DNA of 64,000 nucleotides, taken from contig NZ_CP110396.1 of the NCBI RefSeq assembly GCF_029910215.1, positions 992,001-1,056,000 of the forward strand, given 5' to 3'. This DNA is from Paraburkholderia sp. D15. GTDB taxonomy: Bacteria > Pseudomonadota > Gammaproteobacteria > Burkholderiales > Burkholderiaceae. Below the pieces are notes generated by a model. That model did no database searches. It saw only the letters and a list, made by a program, of their open reading frames with translations, and had not been told where the DNA came from. Both the position numbers and the translations under genes were made by a program. Of this stretch, positions 10,441-18,587 are shown one piece after another (the first letter of the stretch is position 1; each line of letters begins with the position of its first letter).

Positions 10441-10838
10441 TCCTGTTCCGCAAAAGACCGGCTAGACGCCGGGAAGACCCATAGACGTTGTGCGACAAAC
10501 ATGAAAGCGGCGACCACAACGATCATGACGGCTTGCACGAGTCGATCCGAAATGTGATAACGATCCACGAAGATCATCATCGCCGCAAGGTTGATGCAGT
10601 AGGCCGCGCAATACGCGCCAAGGTAGCGGATAAATGCCGATCCATTCGACCCGCTGTGCTGGAACGACCACTTCTTGTTAAAGACGAAGGTCTGCACGAT
10701 TCCCAGCGCAAACAGCGCGGTCATTGCGACTTTGTGGCCGATGCCGATACTCGTGGCGGCCAGGTACAACACGTACAGAATGGCATTGGACGCTATACCG
10801 ACCGCGACGAATCTTGCCAGTTGCTTGCTTGTCTGCAT
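10437..10838 (-). CDS. GtrA-like family membrane protein (putative lipid-linked sugar flippase)
   Basis: A 133-residue protein with four predicted membrane segments and the GtrA-family feature TFVFNKKWSF between TM2 and TM3. GtrA proteins are thought to flip undecaprenyl-phosphate-linked monosaccharides across the inner membrane. The ATG at 10838 follows the formyltransferase stop by 7 bp; a TTG at 10853 is an alternative that would overlap it. In an Arn-like scheme this takes the role of ArnE/ArnF. Confidence 0.8.
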   Translation of the reverse strand: MQTSKQLARFVAVGIASNAILYVLYLAATSIGIGHKVAMTALFALGIVQTFVFNKKWSFQHSGSNGSAFIRYLGAYCAAYCINLAAMMIFVDRYHISDRLVQAVMIVVVAAFMFVAQRLWVFPASSRSFAEQE

Positions 10839-10845
10839 GGAACGG

Positions 10846-11724
10846 CTAGGCAAAGCGGACGCGAAAGCGTTCGAGCGGCAATAACGACGCGCCGGTATCG
10901 TCGTCTATCAGTTCGGTCACGCGAAGCAGTCCCTCGCCGCAAACGACGACCGGGAAAGCACCGTCCATCCAGATCACTTTTCCTGCCTCGCGGTTTTCTA
11001 TCCGCACGTCCGGCAGCGCTTGCGCGGCAAGAATGCGCGCGGGCTTGCCGTCGACCAGCGTCAATGCGCCTTTGTAAGGTGCGCCCACCGCGTCGATGAA
11101 ACGGGCCAGCCAGTCCGCCGGGCGCGCCCATCGCACCTGGTAATCTTCGTCGTCCCGCCAGAGGCTGAAACTCGCGAGGTGCTCGTCCTGCGCAATCGCG
11201 TTGAGCGAGTCGCCCTTCTCCAATTGCCGCAGCACGCACTCCGCCGTCTCGCGATAATTCACGGCAATAAGGTCGATAGCGCGGGCGATCGTGCACGGAT
11301 ACGCGACTTGCGTGCTCGACTGCGCAAGTACCGGACCCGCATCATAGTGTTTCGCACCCAGCAATGCGGTGACGCCAACCCGCGCCTCTCCGTTGATCAG
11401 GCAGGAGACGAGCGGATTGAAACCACGATAGCGCGGCAGAAGCGAATCATGAAAAACAATGAGCCGCTCGGCTGGAAAATCGATCATCCAACGCCATGAA
11501 ACCGCCATCGCGAATTCGGTGTCGATCGGCGCATCCGGCATGCGCTCGCGCGTACGCAATCCGTATTGCGCGCACAGGCCGGCAATCTCGTCGTGATAGT
11601 CGTTGTCCAGCGAGGCATCCCGGCCAATGACCACCACTTCGAACAACGGATGAAACTGTTCGATGAGATCGGCAAGCAGCGTGTAGCCCTTCTTCGTCAT
11701 CAGGAAGAGCGTGAGCTTTTTCAC
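10846..11724 (-). CDS. Formyltransferase-family protein (ArnA N-domain/Fmt-like)
   Basis: A 292-residue protein of the formyl-THF-dependent formyltransferase fold. The active-site region reads VFHDSLLPRYRGFNPLVSCL (residues about 86-105), followed by GVTALLGAKHYDAGPVLAQ, which carries the conserved Asp. ArnA and Fmt have N-x-H-x-SLLP; here the residue two before the His is Val instead of the catalytic Asn. The GTG start at 11724 overlaps the upstream TGA (GTGA), which fixes it. A C-terminal domain (about residues 200-292) resembles the OB-like Formyl_trans_C region. Likely role: N-formylation of the amino sugar made by the WecE-like enzyme, or, given the Asn change, a specialised relative of it. 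Confidence 0.72.
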   Translation of the reverse strand: MKKLTLFLMTKKGYTLLADLIEQFHPLFEVVVIGRDASLDNDYHDEIAGLCAQYGLRTRERMPDAPIDTEFAMAVSWRWMIDFPAERLIVFHDSLLPRYRGFNPLVSCLINGEARVGVTALLGAKHYDAGPVLAQSSTQVAYPCTIARAIDLIAVNYRETAECVLRQLEKGDSLNAIAQDEHLASFSLWRDDEDYQVRWARPADWLARFIDAVGAPYKGALTLVDGKPARILAAQALPDVRIENREAGKVIWMDGAFPVVVCGEGLLRVTELIDDDTGASLLPLERFRVRFA

Positions 11725-12689
11725 TGTGCCGCTCCCTCTGCACGGTTCGGCGCGACCGGTTCTTCGGCACGGTTCAGCGTGCTCGCGACCGCATAGGCGG
11801 GTCGCCCCATGCTGCGAAAATGCATTCGAGCCAGGTATTCGCCAATCATGCCGAGCGCAAACAATTGAGCGCCGGAAAAGATCGCGATGATCGAAGCGAG
11901 AAACGGAAAACCGGGAACCGTGGTCCGGTCCATGAAATAGCGTGCGAGCACGTAACAGAACAGCGCAATCCCGAATGCCGTAAAACCGAAACCGACAAAG
12001 CTGGCGATCTGCAACGGGACGGTGCTGAAGCCGGTCACCATGTTCATCGCGTGAGTGAAGAGTTTGCGCAGCGTGTAATTGGACACGCCCACGCTGCGCG
12101 GATCGTGGCGAACCTGGAGGTGCGTGAAGCGCGTGGTGCCCCACGTCAGGAGCACATCGATCGAAACGAACGGGCTTTGGTAAGCGGCGAACGCGTCGCG
12201 CAACCCGGTACGGAAAACGCGAAACGCACTGACGTGGCGCGCGGTCTGCGCACCCATGGCATTCTGCAGCGCGATCTTGGTGATGATCGACGCCTTGTCG
12301 CGCAGAAAACTATGCTGCTCGCGTTCGGGCGCGCCGTAGACGACGTCGAAACCGGCTTCCAGTTCGGCGAGCAGGCGTGGGATTTCCTCTGGCGGATGCT
12401 GCAGGTCGTCGTCCAGCGTGACGATCACCGGGTAATTGGCCGCGCGGATGCCGCACAGCAGCGCATTGTGCTGACCGTAATTCCGGCTGAGCCGGATGCC
12501 CTTGATCCGCGGATTATCTTGCGCGAGCGTTTCGATGACATTCCAGGACGTGTCGAGTCCGCCGTCTTCCACGAGGATGATTTCATGGCGCTCCGCGACC
12601 CGTTGCAGAACGGGCGTCAGCCGCTCGACGAGGGGCTGGAGCGTTGCAGCCGAACGGTACACGGGAACGACAACGGAAATGCCTTGCAT
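11721..12689 (-). CDS. GT2 glycosyltransferase, ArnC/DPM1-like, with C-terminal membrane segments
   Basis: A 322-residue family 2 glycosyltransferase (ISVVVPVYRSAATLQPLVE at the start; acidic TLDDDLQHP near residue 90) with two C-terminal membrane helices (about residues 230-300), the layout of ArnC, GtrB and other polyprenyl-phosphate glycosyltransferases. It would transfer a sugar from a nucleotide donor to undecaprenyl phosphate on the cytoplasmic face. It is the first gene of the six-gene operon and its stop overlaps the next start by 4 nt. The ATG at 12689 is chosen because AAGGA precedes it. Confidence 0.82.
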   Translation of the reverse strand: MQGISVVVPVYRSAATLQPLVERLTPVLQRVAERHEIILVEDGGLDTSWNVIETLAQDNPRIKGIRLSRNYGQHNALLCGIRAANYPVIVTLDDDLQHPPEEIPRLLAELEAGFDVVYGAPEREQHSFLRDKASIITKIALQNAMGAQTARHVSAFRVFRTGLRDAFAAYQSPFVSIDVLLTWGTTRFTHLQVRHDPRSVGVSNYTLRKLFTHAMNMVTGFSTVPLQIASFVGFGFTAFGIALFCYVLARYFMDRTTVPGFPFLASIIAIFSGAQLFALGMIGEYLARMHFRSMGRPAYAVASTLNRAEEPVAPNRAEGAAQ

Positions 12690-12950
12690 CGAAATCCTTT
12701 TTATAAATTGCCAATTCGATTTCGGCCGAACGTTTGCGCCTTCGGCATGGAGAAACGGTTCTGGTTCGAAAGGCCGGCGGGAGTTTCCGTTTCCAATTGG
12801 CGATCGTTCGGCAGCGTGGGCCTGCAACGCTTTTGCCGTGCGGGGAAAATCGGGTTGATTGCCGGAACTCTGGGCCGCTATTTTACACGGCGCGCGCGTT
12901 ATACGATCCTGCGCCTGACAAAATGCTGACGCCGCGGTTACGGTGCGCCT

Positions 12951-13061
12951 GACGTGGCCGTTGAAATCACGTTAGCCATGTGCCGCGCGTCGCGCGCGGT
13001 CGGGTTCGCGCTGACCGATCCCATGCTGGAGCGCTTGCTGGGACGCACCCCGGACAGTTAG
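12951..13061 (+). other. Possible remnant of an NmrA/QorB-like reductase C-terminus
   Basis: The gap from 12690 to 13057 holds no intact gene. A plus-strand frame ending in a stop at 13059-13061 reads VGFALTDPMLERLLGRTPDS, which resembles my recollection of the C-terminus of NmrA-type NAD(P)-binding proteins. There is no convincing start or upstream domain. If real it is a truncated relic just downstream of the LysR gene on the opposite strand. Confidence 0.2.
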
Positions 13062-14014
13062 CGATGCTCTCGCTCACCACTACGCGTAGCGCCGCCGGAC
13101 GCGCTCTGCTCCTCCCTGATCAGCTCGATGAACGCTCTCAATGGCGCGGACACGAACCGGCTCGAAAAGTACAGTTGCGGCCCTTCGAATGCATGCCACC
13201 ACTCCTGCAAAACCGGTTCGAGCGCGCCGCTTTCCAGGTGCGGGGCTAACCAGTTTTCGAAAGTCCCGATCACGCCGCGTCCGCCGCAGGCGAATTCAAT
13301 CGCCGCGGCCGCGCCGTCCACGCCGACGATGAGACGTCCCGGAGAGTCGATCCTCACCGCTTCGTCGCCGCGCTTGAATCGCCATTCAACGAGCGCGCCG
13401 CTCGAAAAGCGCAAACGGATGCAATCGTGACTCAAGAGGTCGTCCGGGTGTCGGGGAATGCCGCGTGCGGCGAGATAACCCGGCGCGGCGGCCCACGCAA
13501 TCCGCTGGGAACGCGGTCCAATCGGCACGGCGATGGTGTCTTGCGCGAGATGCTCGCCGTAACGGATGCCCGCGTCGCAACCAGCCGCCACGATATCGAC
13601 GAGCCGGTCGTCCACCATGATTTCAACCCGCACCTCGGGATGCGCTTGCAGGAATCGATCGATGATCGGCGGCAGGATGTCGACCATCACCGCGCCCGTC
13701 ACATTGATCTTCAGAAGACCGCGCACGACTTGCTGCGAGCTTGCGGCGTCGTGCAGCGCGGCGCGCGTTTCCGCCAATAACGGCGCCACGCGACCGGCGA
13801 GCGCGCGGCCCGTTTCCGTCGGCATGACGCTGCGCGTGGTACGGATCAGCAGCGGTACGCCCAACTGCGCTTCGAGCTGCGCGATTCTTTCGCTGACGGT
13901 GGACGGAGAAAGGCGCAGCCGTTGAGCAGCGGCGCGGAAGCCACCGGCCTCCACGACGGCAAGAAATACCGTCAGTAGATTCAGGCCGGATTCGTCGTTG
14001 GGATTGTTCGACAT
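13058..14014 (-). CDS. LysR-family transcriptional regulator
   Basis: A 318-residue LysR-type regulator with an N-terminal helix-turn-helix (AAAQRLRLSPSTVSERI) and a substrate-binding domain of the CrgA/PBP2 type (GCDAGIRYGEHLAQDTIAV). It is divergent from the short-chain dehydrogenase at 14104 with 89 bp between them, the classical arrangement for a LysR regulator and its target. The ATG at 14014 is chosen over an in-frame start at 14050 because it gives the usual short lead into the HTH. Confidence 0.8.
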   Translation of the reverse strand: MSNNPNDESGLNLLTVFLAVVEAGGFRAAAQRLRLSPSTVSERIAQLEAQLGVPLLIRTTRSVMPTETGRALAGRVAPLLAETRAALHDAASSQQVVRGLLKINVTGAVMVDILPPIIDRFLQAHPEVRVEIMVDDRLVDIVAAGCDAGIRYGEHLAQDTIAVPIGPRSQRIAWAAAPGYLAARGIPRHPDDLLSHDCIRLRFSSGALVEWRFKRGDEAVRIDSPGRLIVGVDGAAAAIEFACGGRGVIGTFENWLAPHLESGALEPVLQEWWHAFEGPQLYFSSRFVSAPLRAFIELIREEQSASGGATRSGEREHR

Positions 14015-14103
14015 GCCGATCAGTCTATTCGGTTTCAGCGTGATTATCAAAACACACCGAACACCACTACAGTGACGACAGAACCTTTTTCAAGGAGAAA
14101 GAC

Positions 14104-14829
14104 ATGAGCAGCAAAACCGTTGTGATCACGGGCGCCAACAAGAGCATCGGCTACGAAACAGCTCGCCAGCTCGCCCGTCTGGGTTACCGTATCTGGCTCG
14201 GCTGTCGTGATGCCTCGCGAGGCGAGGCAGCGGTGCAATCGTTGATAGCGGAAGGCCACGACGTCCGGCTTCTGCCCATCGACGTCACGCGGGACGATAG
14301 CGTTCAGGCCGCCGCGGCACGCGTTCAGGACGAAGACGGACGGCTCGATGTGCTGATCAACAACGCCGGCATTCCGGGCAAGGCAAAAGCGGCGCCCAGC
14401 GCACAATCGATCGACGATATCCGCTCGGTGTACGAGACCAACGTGTTTGGCCCTATCCGTGTGACGCAGGCGTTTTTACCGCTGCTGAAGTCCGCGGGCC
14501 GTGCCAACGTCGTGATGGTGAGCAGCGGATTGGGATCGCTAGGCTGGCTGTCCGATCCAGCTAACCAGTTCTATGGCGTGAATATCCTCGGCTATAACAG
14601 TTCCAAATCGGCACTCAACGCTATTGCGCTGTCGTTCGCAAAAGAGCTGGCGTCGATCGGCATCAAGGTCGATGCGGTCGATCCGGGCTATACCGCCACC
14701 GACTTCAACAATCATTCGGGCTATCGCACCGTCGAACAGGCGGCGGCGGGTATCGTCTGGCTGGCAACCCAAGATCCATCCGGTCCGTCCGGGCGCTTCT
14801 ACTTCGAGCAGGATCAGATTCCGTGGTGA
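14104..14829 (+). CDS. Short-chain dehydrogenase/reductase
   Basis: A 241-residue classical SDR. It has the cofactor motif TGANKSIGYE (residues 9-18), NNAG (near residue 86), a catalytic Ser (VMVSSGLGS), and Y-x-x-x-K as YNSSK near residue 163. The ATG has AAGGAG upstream. It is close to carbonyl-reductase-like SDRs common in proteobacteria, which reduce quinones or carbonyl compounds with NADPH. The divergent LysR regulator probably controls it. Confidence 0.85.
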   Translation: MSSKTVVITGANKSIGYETARQLARLGYRIWLGCRDASRGEAAVQSLIAEGHDVRLLPIDVTRDDSVQAAAARVQDEDGRLDVLINNAGIPGKAKAAPSAQSIDDIRSVYETNVFGPIRVTQAFLPLLKSAGRANVVMVSSGLGSLGWLSDPANQFYGVNILGYNSSKSALNAIALSFAKELASIGIKVDAVDPGYTATDFNNHSGYRTVEQAAAGIVWLATQDPSGPSGRFYFEQDQIPW

Positions 14830-14878
14830 AGCGGCGCATGCGGCCAGCACTCGCGTTTTTCCTATGAATGTTGACGCG

Positions 14879-14911
14879 GAAACGCCCGCGCTTGTGATGC
14901 ACGGGCGTTTC
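14879..14911. terminator. Hairpin between convergent genes
   Basis: GAAACGCCCG and CGGGCGTTTC form a perfect 10-bp stem with a 13-nt loop, followed by ATTTCC on the plus strand. It sits between the plus-strand SDR gene and the minus-strand Rieske gene, so it could end transcripts from both sides. The U-tract is short. Confidence 0.65.
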
Positions 14912-14932
14912 ATTTCCTGCGGCTAGCGCTTT

Positions 14933-15904
14933 CTATCGATCACCATCCGACTGCACGAGATCGGCCGCTTCAAAGAACTGCCGATACCACTGCCGCAATT
15001 GAATGAGCGGACCGTCTCCATCGCACAGTAGCGGTACCGGGCGATAGATCTTCTTTTGCCAGATCACCACGTCCTGATCGAAAGCGTCGTGAGCGAAACG
15101 TGCGTACTCGCGCGCAATATCATCGGTATCCGGCAGCGTGGGGTCGCGGTGGATCTTGATGCCATAGCAGACATCCACATATTCCGTATCGACCGGGGTA
15201 TGGATGTTGACTTGCGTACTTGCGTAAGTCCCGCTCATCGTGACGTGCTGCACACCCGGCCCAAAGTAGGTCGCGCGGGTCAGCAATGTATCGCCAAGCG
15301 TGGCGTGACCGCCGATGACTGACGTTTGCGACGCCACGTGACCATCGAAGTCGACCGTGATCTCCTCGATCGGCGAGCCGTGCACATAGGTGAAATGCGG
15401 CGCATCGACCAGATTTTCGATGATCTCCTTACCTTGGGTTCGGACTCGCCAGCGCTTGAAATACCAACGGGTCCAGTTCTCGCTATCGTTCATCGTTTCG
15501 TCTGTCGGCACGTCCCACGTCGGAGCGCCCCCTTCCGGATCGAACCATAGATGCACGATCTGATTGATCTCGCGCACCAGGTAAGGTCGCAGCGCGCCTT
15601 GTTGGGCCTTCAGCGGAATGCGCTTCGCGTACGGGACTTCCACGCATTGCCCGGACTGCGAAAATTTCCACGCGTGAAAAGGACACACGATCGTGTTGCC
15701 ATCGCATTTCCCATCGCCGAGATGGGCGCCCAGATGCGGACAAAACGCGTCGAGAATCGCCACCTCGCCATTCTCGCCGCGAAACGCGACAAGTTCCTTG
15801 TCGAAATAGCGCAGCGATTTGACTTGCCCGACCTGAAGCTCGTCCGAAAAGAGAACACCGAACCAGCCGCGCGGATACTTGCCTGCGAAAAAATCATCGG
15901 ACAT
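14933..15904 (-). CDS. Rieske non-haem iron oxygenase, alpha subunit (second of a tandem pair)
   Basis: A 323-residue Rieske oxygenase. The [2Fe-2S] ligands are in CPHLGAHL and CPFHAWKF (about residues 48-75). The mononuclear iron site is D-x-x-H-x4-H in NLVDAPHFTYVHGSP (near residue 165). Length and sequence are closest to KshA-like and related monooxygenase alpha subunits. ATG 15904 is chosen because GGGAG precedes it; a further ATG at 15919 is possible. It lies 25 bp after the other Rieske gene. No reductase or ferredoxin partner is encoded nearby, so electrons must come from an unlinked reductase. Confidence 0.82.
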   Translation of the reverse strand: MSDDFFAGKYPRGWFGVLFSDELQVGQVKSLRYFDKELVAFRGENGEVAILDAFCPHLGAHLGDGKCDGNTIVCPFHAWKFSQSGQCVEVPYAKRIPLKAQQGALRPYLVREINQIVHLWFDPEGGAPTWDVPTDETMNDSENWTRWYFKRWRVRTQGKEIIENLVDAPHFTYVHGSPIEEITVDFDGHVASQTSVIGGHATLGDTLLTRATYFGPGVQHVTMSGTYASTQVNIHTPVDTEYVDVCYGIKIHRDPTLPDTDDIAREYARFAHDAFDQDVVIWQKKIYRPVPLLCDGDGPLIQLRQWYRQFFEAADLVQSDGDR

Positions 15905-15929
15905 CTTCGTTACTCCCATTCTTGCTGGA

Positions 15930-17075
15930 TCAGGACGCCGCCGCAGTCGCCTTTCGATGCTCGTCATACGAGCGGACAATACCGATAGGCGGGTTCTTCT
16001 TCAGGTCGTAGTTGTGCGCATCCAATAGCCACTGTTCGGTATCGTCACGCTGGCGGGTCACGAATACACGCTTCTCGTTGACCGACTGCGGCACTTGATC
16101 CCGATCCAGGTAGTACTGGTTGTACCAGTCGCGCAGTTGATAGACGGGGCCATCGCCATCGCAGAGAATCGGGTTGTCGACGCGCTTTTTGCCGTCCCAG
16201 ATGCGCAGATCCTGGAAGAAGGTTTCCTGACCGTTGGCAATGTACGCTGCTATGAGTTTCTGATTCTCGGAGAAAGAAAGGCCGGGTACAGCTCGCACTT
16301 TCATGCCGAAGTGCATCATGAACTTCTCTTGATGGATGGGTACACTGCCAATCATCATGATGCATTCGAGGCGGTGCCCCCACATCTCGGCATCCATTTC
16401 CGCAATGACGTAAGACGGCCCATGGTAAAAAGCAATGCTGCGCAAACTGTCGCCCGTTCCGATCAGTTGATTACCACCCGTCAGCATCTGGCAGTAGGTA
16501 TGTCCTTCCGCGACATTGATAAAACTGCTCACCGGCGAACCGTGAACGGGCTCGAAGTGATAAACGTCGGCAAGATTGTCGATCAACTCGCGGCAGTTGG
16601 TATTGGCGGGACGGCTGATGACAACCCAATCCGACCAGCCCTCTTCGTTACAGCAACGATGGGGAGGAATGCGTTGCTCCTCGATCGGCGGGAGTTCTTC
16701 GTGGTCATGCCAAATGAATAGGAGTTCATTCTCGACCATCGTTTGCCATTCGCGAATGCGAGCCTTTTGCGGAATACGCGATGCATAGGGGATATGTTGG
16801 CATTGGCCACCCTCACCCCATTGCCACGAATGAAACGGGCATTCCAGCGTGTTTCCCTTCACTGTGCCGAGCGCGAGGTCCGCGCCCATATGCGGACAAT
16901 AGCCGTCGAACACGCGGACTTTACCGTCGTCGCCGCGGTAGGCCACGAGTTTTGTCCCGAATGCTTCAAGGCTCGCGATTTCGCCTTTTTTAATTTCCCG
17001 TTCCAGGCCAAAGCAATGCCATCCGCGCGCGTAACGCGTCGGCATTCTTGAAATAATCTTTGCGTATGCGATCAT
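15930..17075 (-). CDS. Rieske non-haem iron oxygenase, alpha subunit (first of a tandem pair)
   Basis: A 381-residue Rieske oxygenase related to its downstream neighbour. Cluster ligands are in CPHMGADL and CPFHSWQW (about residues 60-88), and the iron-binding segment is NLADVYHFEPVHGSP (near residue 170). A Cys next to the usual layout (HCFGLE at residue 20) is unremarkable. ATG 17075 has GGAG upstream. The promoter region faces a LysR gene on the other strand with a strong palindrome. KshA-like enzymes hydroxylate steroid or aromatic/alicyclic substrates; the actual substrate is unknown. The pair is less GC-rich than the flanking genes, which hints at acquisition. Confidence 0.82.
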   Translation of the reverse strand: MIAYAKIISRMPTRYARGWHCFGLEREIKKGEIASLEAFGTKLVAYRGDDGKVRVFDGYCPHMGADLALGTVKGNTLECPFHSWQWGEGGQCQHIPYASRIPQKARIREWQTMVENELLFIWHDHEELPPIEEQRIPPHRCCNEEGWSDWVVISRPANTNCRELIDNLADVYHFEPVHGSPVSSFINVAEGHTYCQMLTGGNQLIGTGDSLRSIAFYHGPSYVIAEMDAEMWGHRLECIMMIGSVPIHQEKFMMHFGMKVRAVPGLSFSENQKLIAAYIANGQETFFQDLRIWDGKKRVDNPILCDGDGPVYQLRDWYNQYYLDRDQVPQSVNEKRVFVTRQRDDTEQWLLDAHNYDLKKNPPIGIVRSYDEHRKATAAAS

Positions 17076-17187
17076 GCTGCTGTCTCCAGTTTTTATGGAC
17101 GTGATCTATCTTTATCGAAAAATCTATCGACATGGTTTAAAGACGAGGCCAGTATAGAGACGCGTTTCATCACTGAAAATGAGTTTG

Positions 17188-17217
17188 TTTGCACACCGTC
17201 GTGCAAATTTGCACACC
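17188..17217. promoter_or_regulatory. LysR-type operator: palindrome plus a third half-site
   Basis: TTTGCAC-ACCGTC-GTGCAAA (17188-17207) is a perfect 7-bp inverted repeat. The left arm with its next bases, TTTGCACACC, is repeated exactly at 17208-17217. The palindrome ends 18 bp before the ATG of the LysR gene at 17225 and lies between it and the Rieske operon. The position fits autorepression with activation of the divergent oxygenase genes. Confidence 0.75.
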
Positions 17218-17224
17218 ACAAAAA

Positions 17225-18079
17225 ATGATAGATTGGGACGACCTGCGATATTTTCTGGCTGTAGTGCAATCGGGCTCTTACCAGGCCGCCAGTAAGAAAC
17301 TCGGTGTGGACAGAACCACGGTCAGCCGCCGCGTCGATGCACTGGAAAAGAGTGTGGGGGCCAAGCTATTCACCCAGATCGACAAGGAGTATCACCAGAC
17401 GGAGGCGGGTCGCGCGGTGCTCGATGTCGCGCAGCGTCTGGATGAGCAGGTCCGCTTATTGAGTGCCCAGTTGAAACGTCCGGAAGGTAGTCTTGAAGGA
17501 CTGGTTCGTCTGGCTGTGTCCTCTTCGTTTGGCGATGTCTTTATCGCCGAGATCATGGCGTTTCATCACCTTCATCCATTGGTGAACATCGAGGTGAGTA
17601 ACGTCAGCGATCCGATGAATGCGGTGATTAGCCGCAAAGCCGATCTGGGAATTTGCGTCGCGTACGATCAACCCTCGCGTCTGGACTGCGAATTCGTTGG
17701 CAGTCTGGAAGTCGCGGTGTACAAGGCAGCCGGATTGCCGGACGATCACCCTTCGGCACAGGCCTGGGTGGGATGGAGCGAAGACATTCCCAAGTCGTTC
17801 GCGGCCTGGATGAATGAATATGCGCCGGAGAATGCGCGAATCAGTACGAGAGTGAACTCATGGGAGTCGCTGAAGAGTGCGGTGCTCTCCGGAGCGGGAA
17901 TCGCGCCTTTGTGGTGTCTACTGGCAGAACGCGAACCGGGGTTGAGTCGCGTATCGGAAAAGGCGCCGGGGCACTACATCGGTTTATGGCTGACGTCGCT
18001 GGATGGCCTCAAACGTGATGCCTCTCAGCAGGCGCTTTGGCGCTTTCTGTTGCAGCGCATTCGGCAGATGCTTGTTTGA
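17225..18079 (+). CDS. LysR-family regulator of the Rieske oxygenase pair
   Basis: A 284-residue LysR-type regulator. The HTH is QAASKKLGVDRTTVSRRVDA (about residues 20-39), followed by a co-inducer-binding domain. ATG 17225 gives the canonical MIDWDDLRYFLAVVQSGSYQ start; an in-frame TTG at 17189 lies inside the operator and is rejected. The gene is divergent from the tandem Rieske genes, 149 bp away, so it is their likely regulator. Confidence 0.85.
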   Translation: MIDWDDLRYFLAVVQSGSYQAASKKLGVDRTTVSRRVDALEKSVGAKLFTQIDKEYHQTEAGRAVLDVAQRLDEQVRLLSAQLKRPEGSLEGLVRLAVSSSFGDVFIAEIMAFHHLHPLVNIEVSNVSDPMNAVISRKADLGICVAYDQPSRLDCEFVGSLEVAVYKAAGLPDDHPSAQAWVGWSEDIPKSFAAWMNEYAPENARISTRVNSWESLKSAVLSGAGIAPLWCLLAEREPGLSRVSEKAPGHYIGLWLTSLDGLKRDASQQALWRFLLQRIRQMLV

Positions 18080-18189
18080 GGGTGTAGATCTGCCGGCGTC
18101 CACAAAGCAAGTCGCACGTCGCAGCGTGCAAACGCGCTATCCCCGTCCACTCAGATCCCCCGGCAACCGTCCGACTCTTCAACATCCAT

Positions 18190-18513
18190 TCACCGCGACT
18201 CGCCGATGACTTCGTATTTGTTCTGAGTCGCATCGACATGAATGAGCGCGTCGAGCACTCTGATCACGGGAGGATGACCATAGATCTTCTCGACCATCGC
18301 CTTGTATTGGTCGTCGTGCCAGCGCGCGGCCGCTTCGCGCGTGCGCCAGATGTACACGCCGCCGCCTTCGTGCGTGGCCGCGTCGTAGTAGTAATACTTC
18401 TGGATCAGATCCGGGTTGTGCGCCCACTTTACCGCGGTGCTTAAGTAGCGCTCCATTAACGTCTGGTGATCGACGTCCGGTGTAAGTTTGAAGAAGATGA
18501 TTTCGGTGATCAT
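18190..18513 (-). CDS. Small ferredoxin-fold protein (Dabb-like)
   Basis: A 107-residue protein (MITEIIFFKLTPDVDHQTLM) with the length and pattern of stress-response A/B-barrel or antibiotic-biosynthesis-monooxygenase-like domains: an initial strand, helix, then GGGVYIWRTREAAARWH near residue 52. Such proteins are often dimeric and have small-molecule or degradative roles. It stands 74 bp upstream of nothing related: prpF ends beyond it on the same strand, so it could be cotranscribed with acnD-prpF. Function not assigned. Confidence 0.65.
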   Translation of the reverse strand: MITEIIFFKLTPDVDHQTLMERYLSTAVKWAHNPDLIQKYYYYDAATHEGGGVYIWRTREAAARWHDDQYKAMVEKIYGHPPVIRVLDALIHVDATQNKYEVIGESR

Positions 18514-18587
18514 GACGGCGCCTCGTTCGTGAATAGATATATCGGCTAATCCATCCGAACACTACACCATCTTCTTCACATCGCCTC

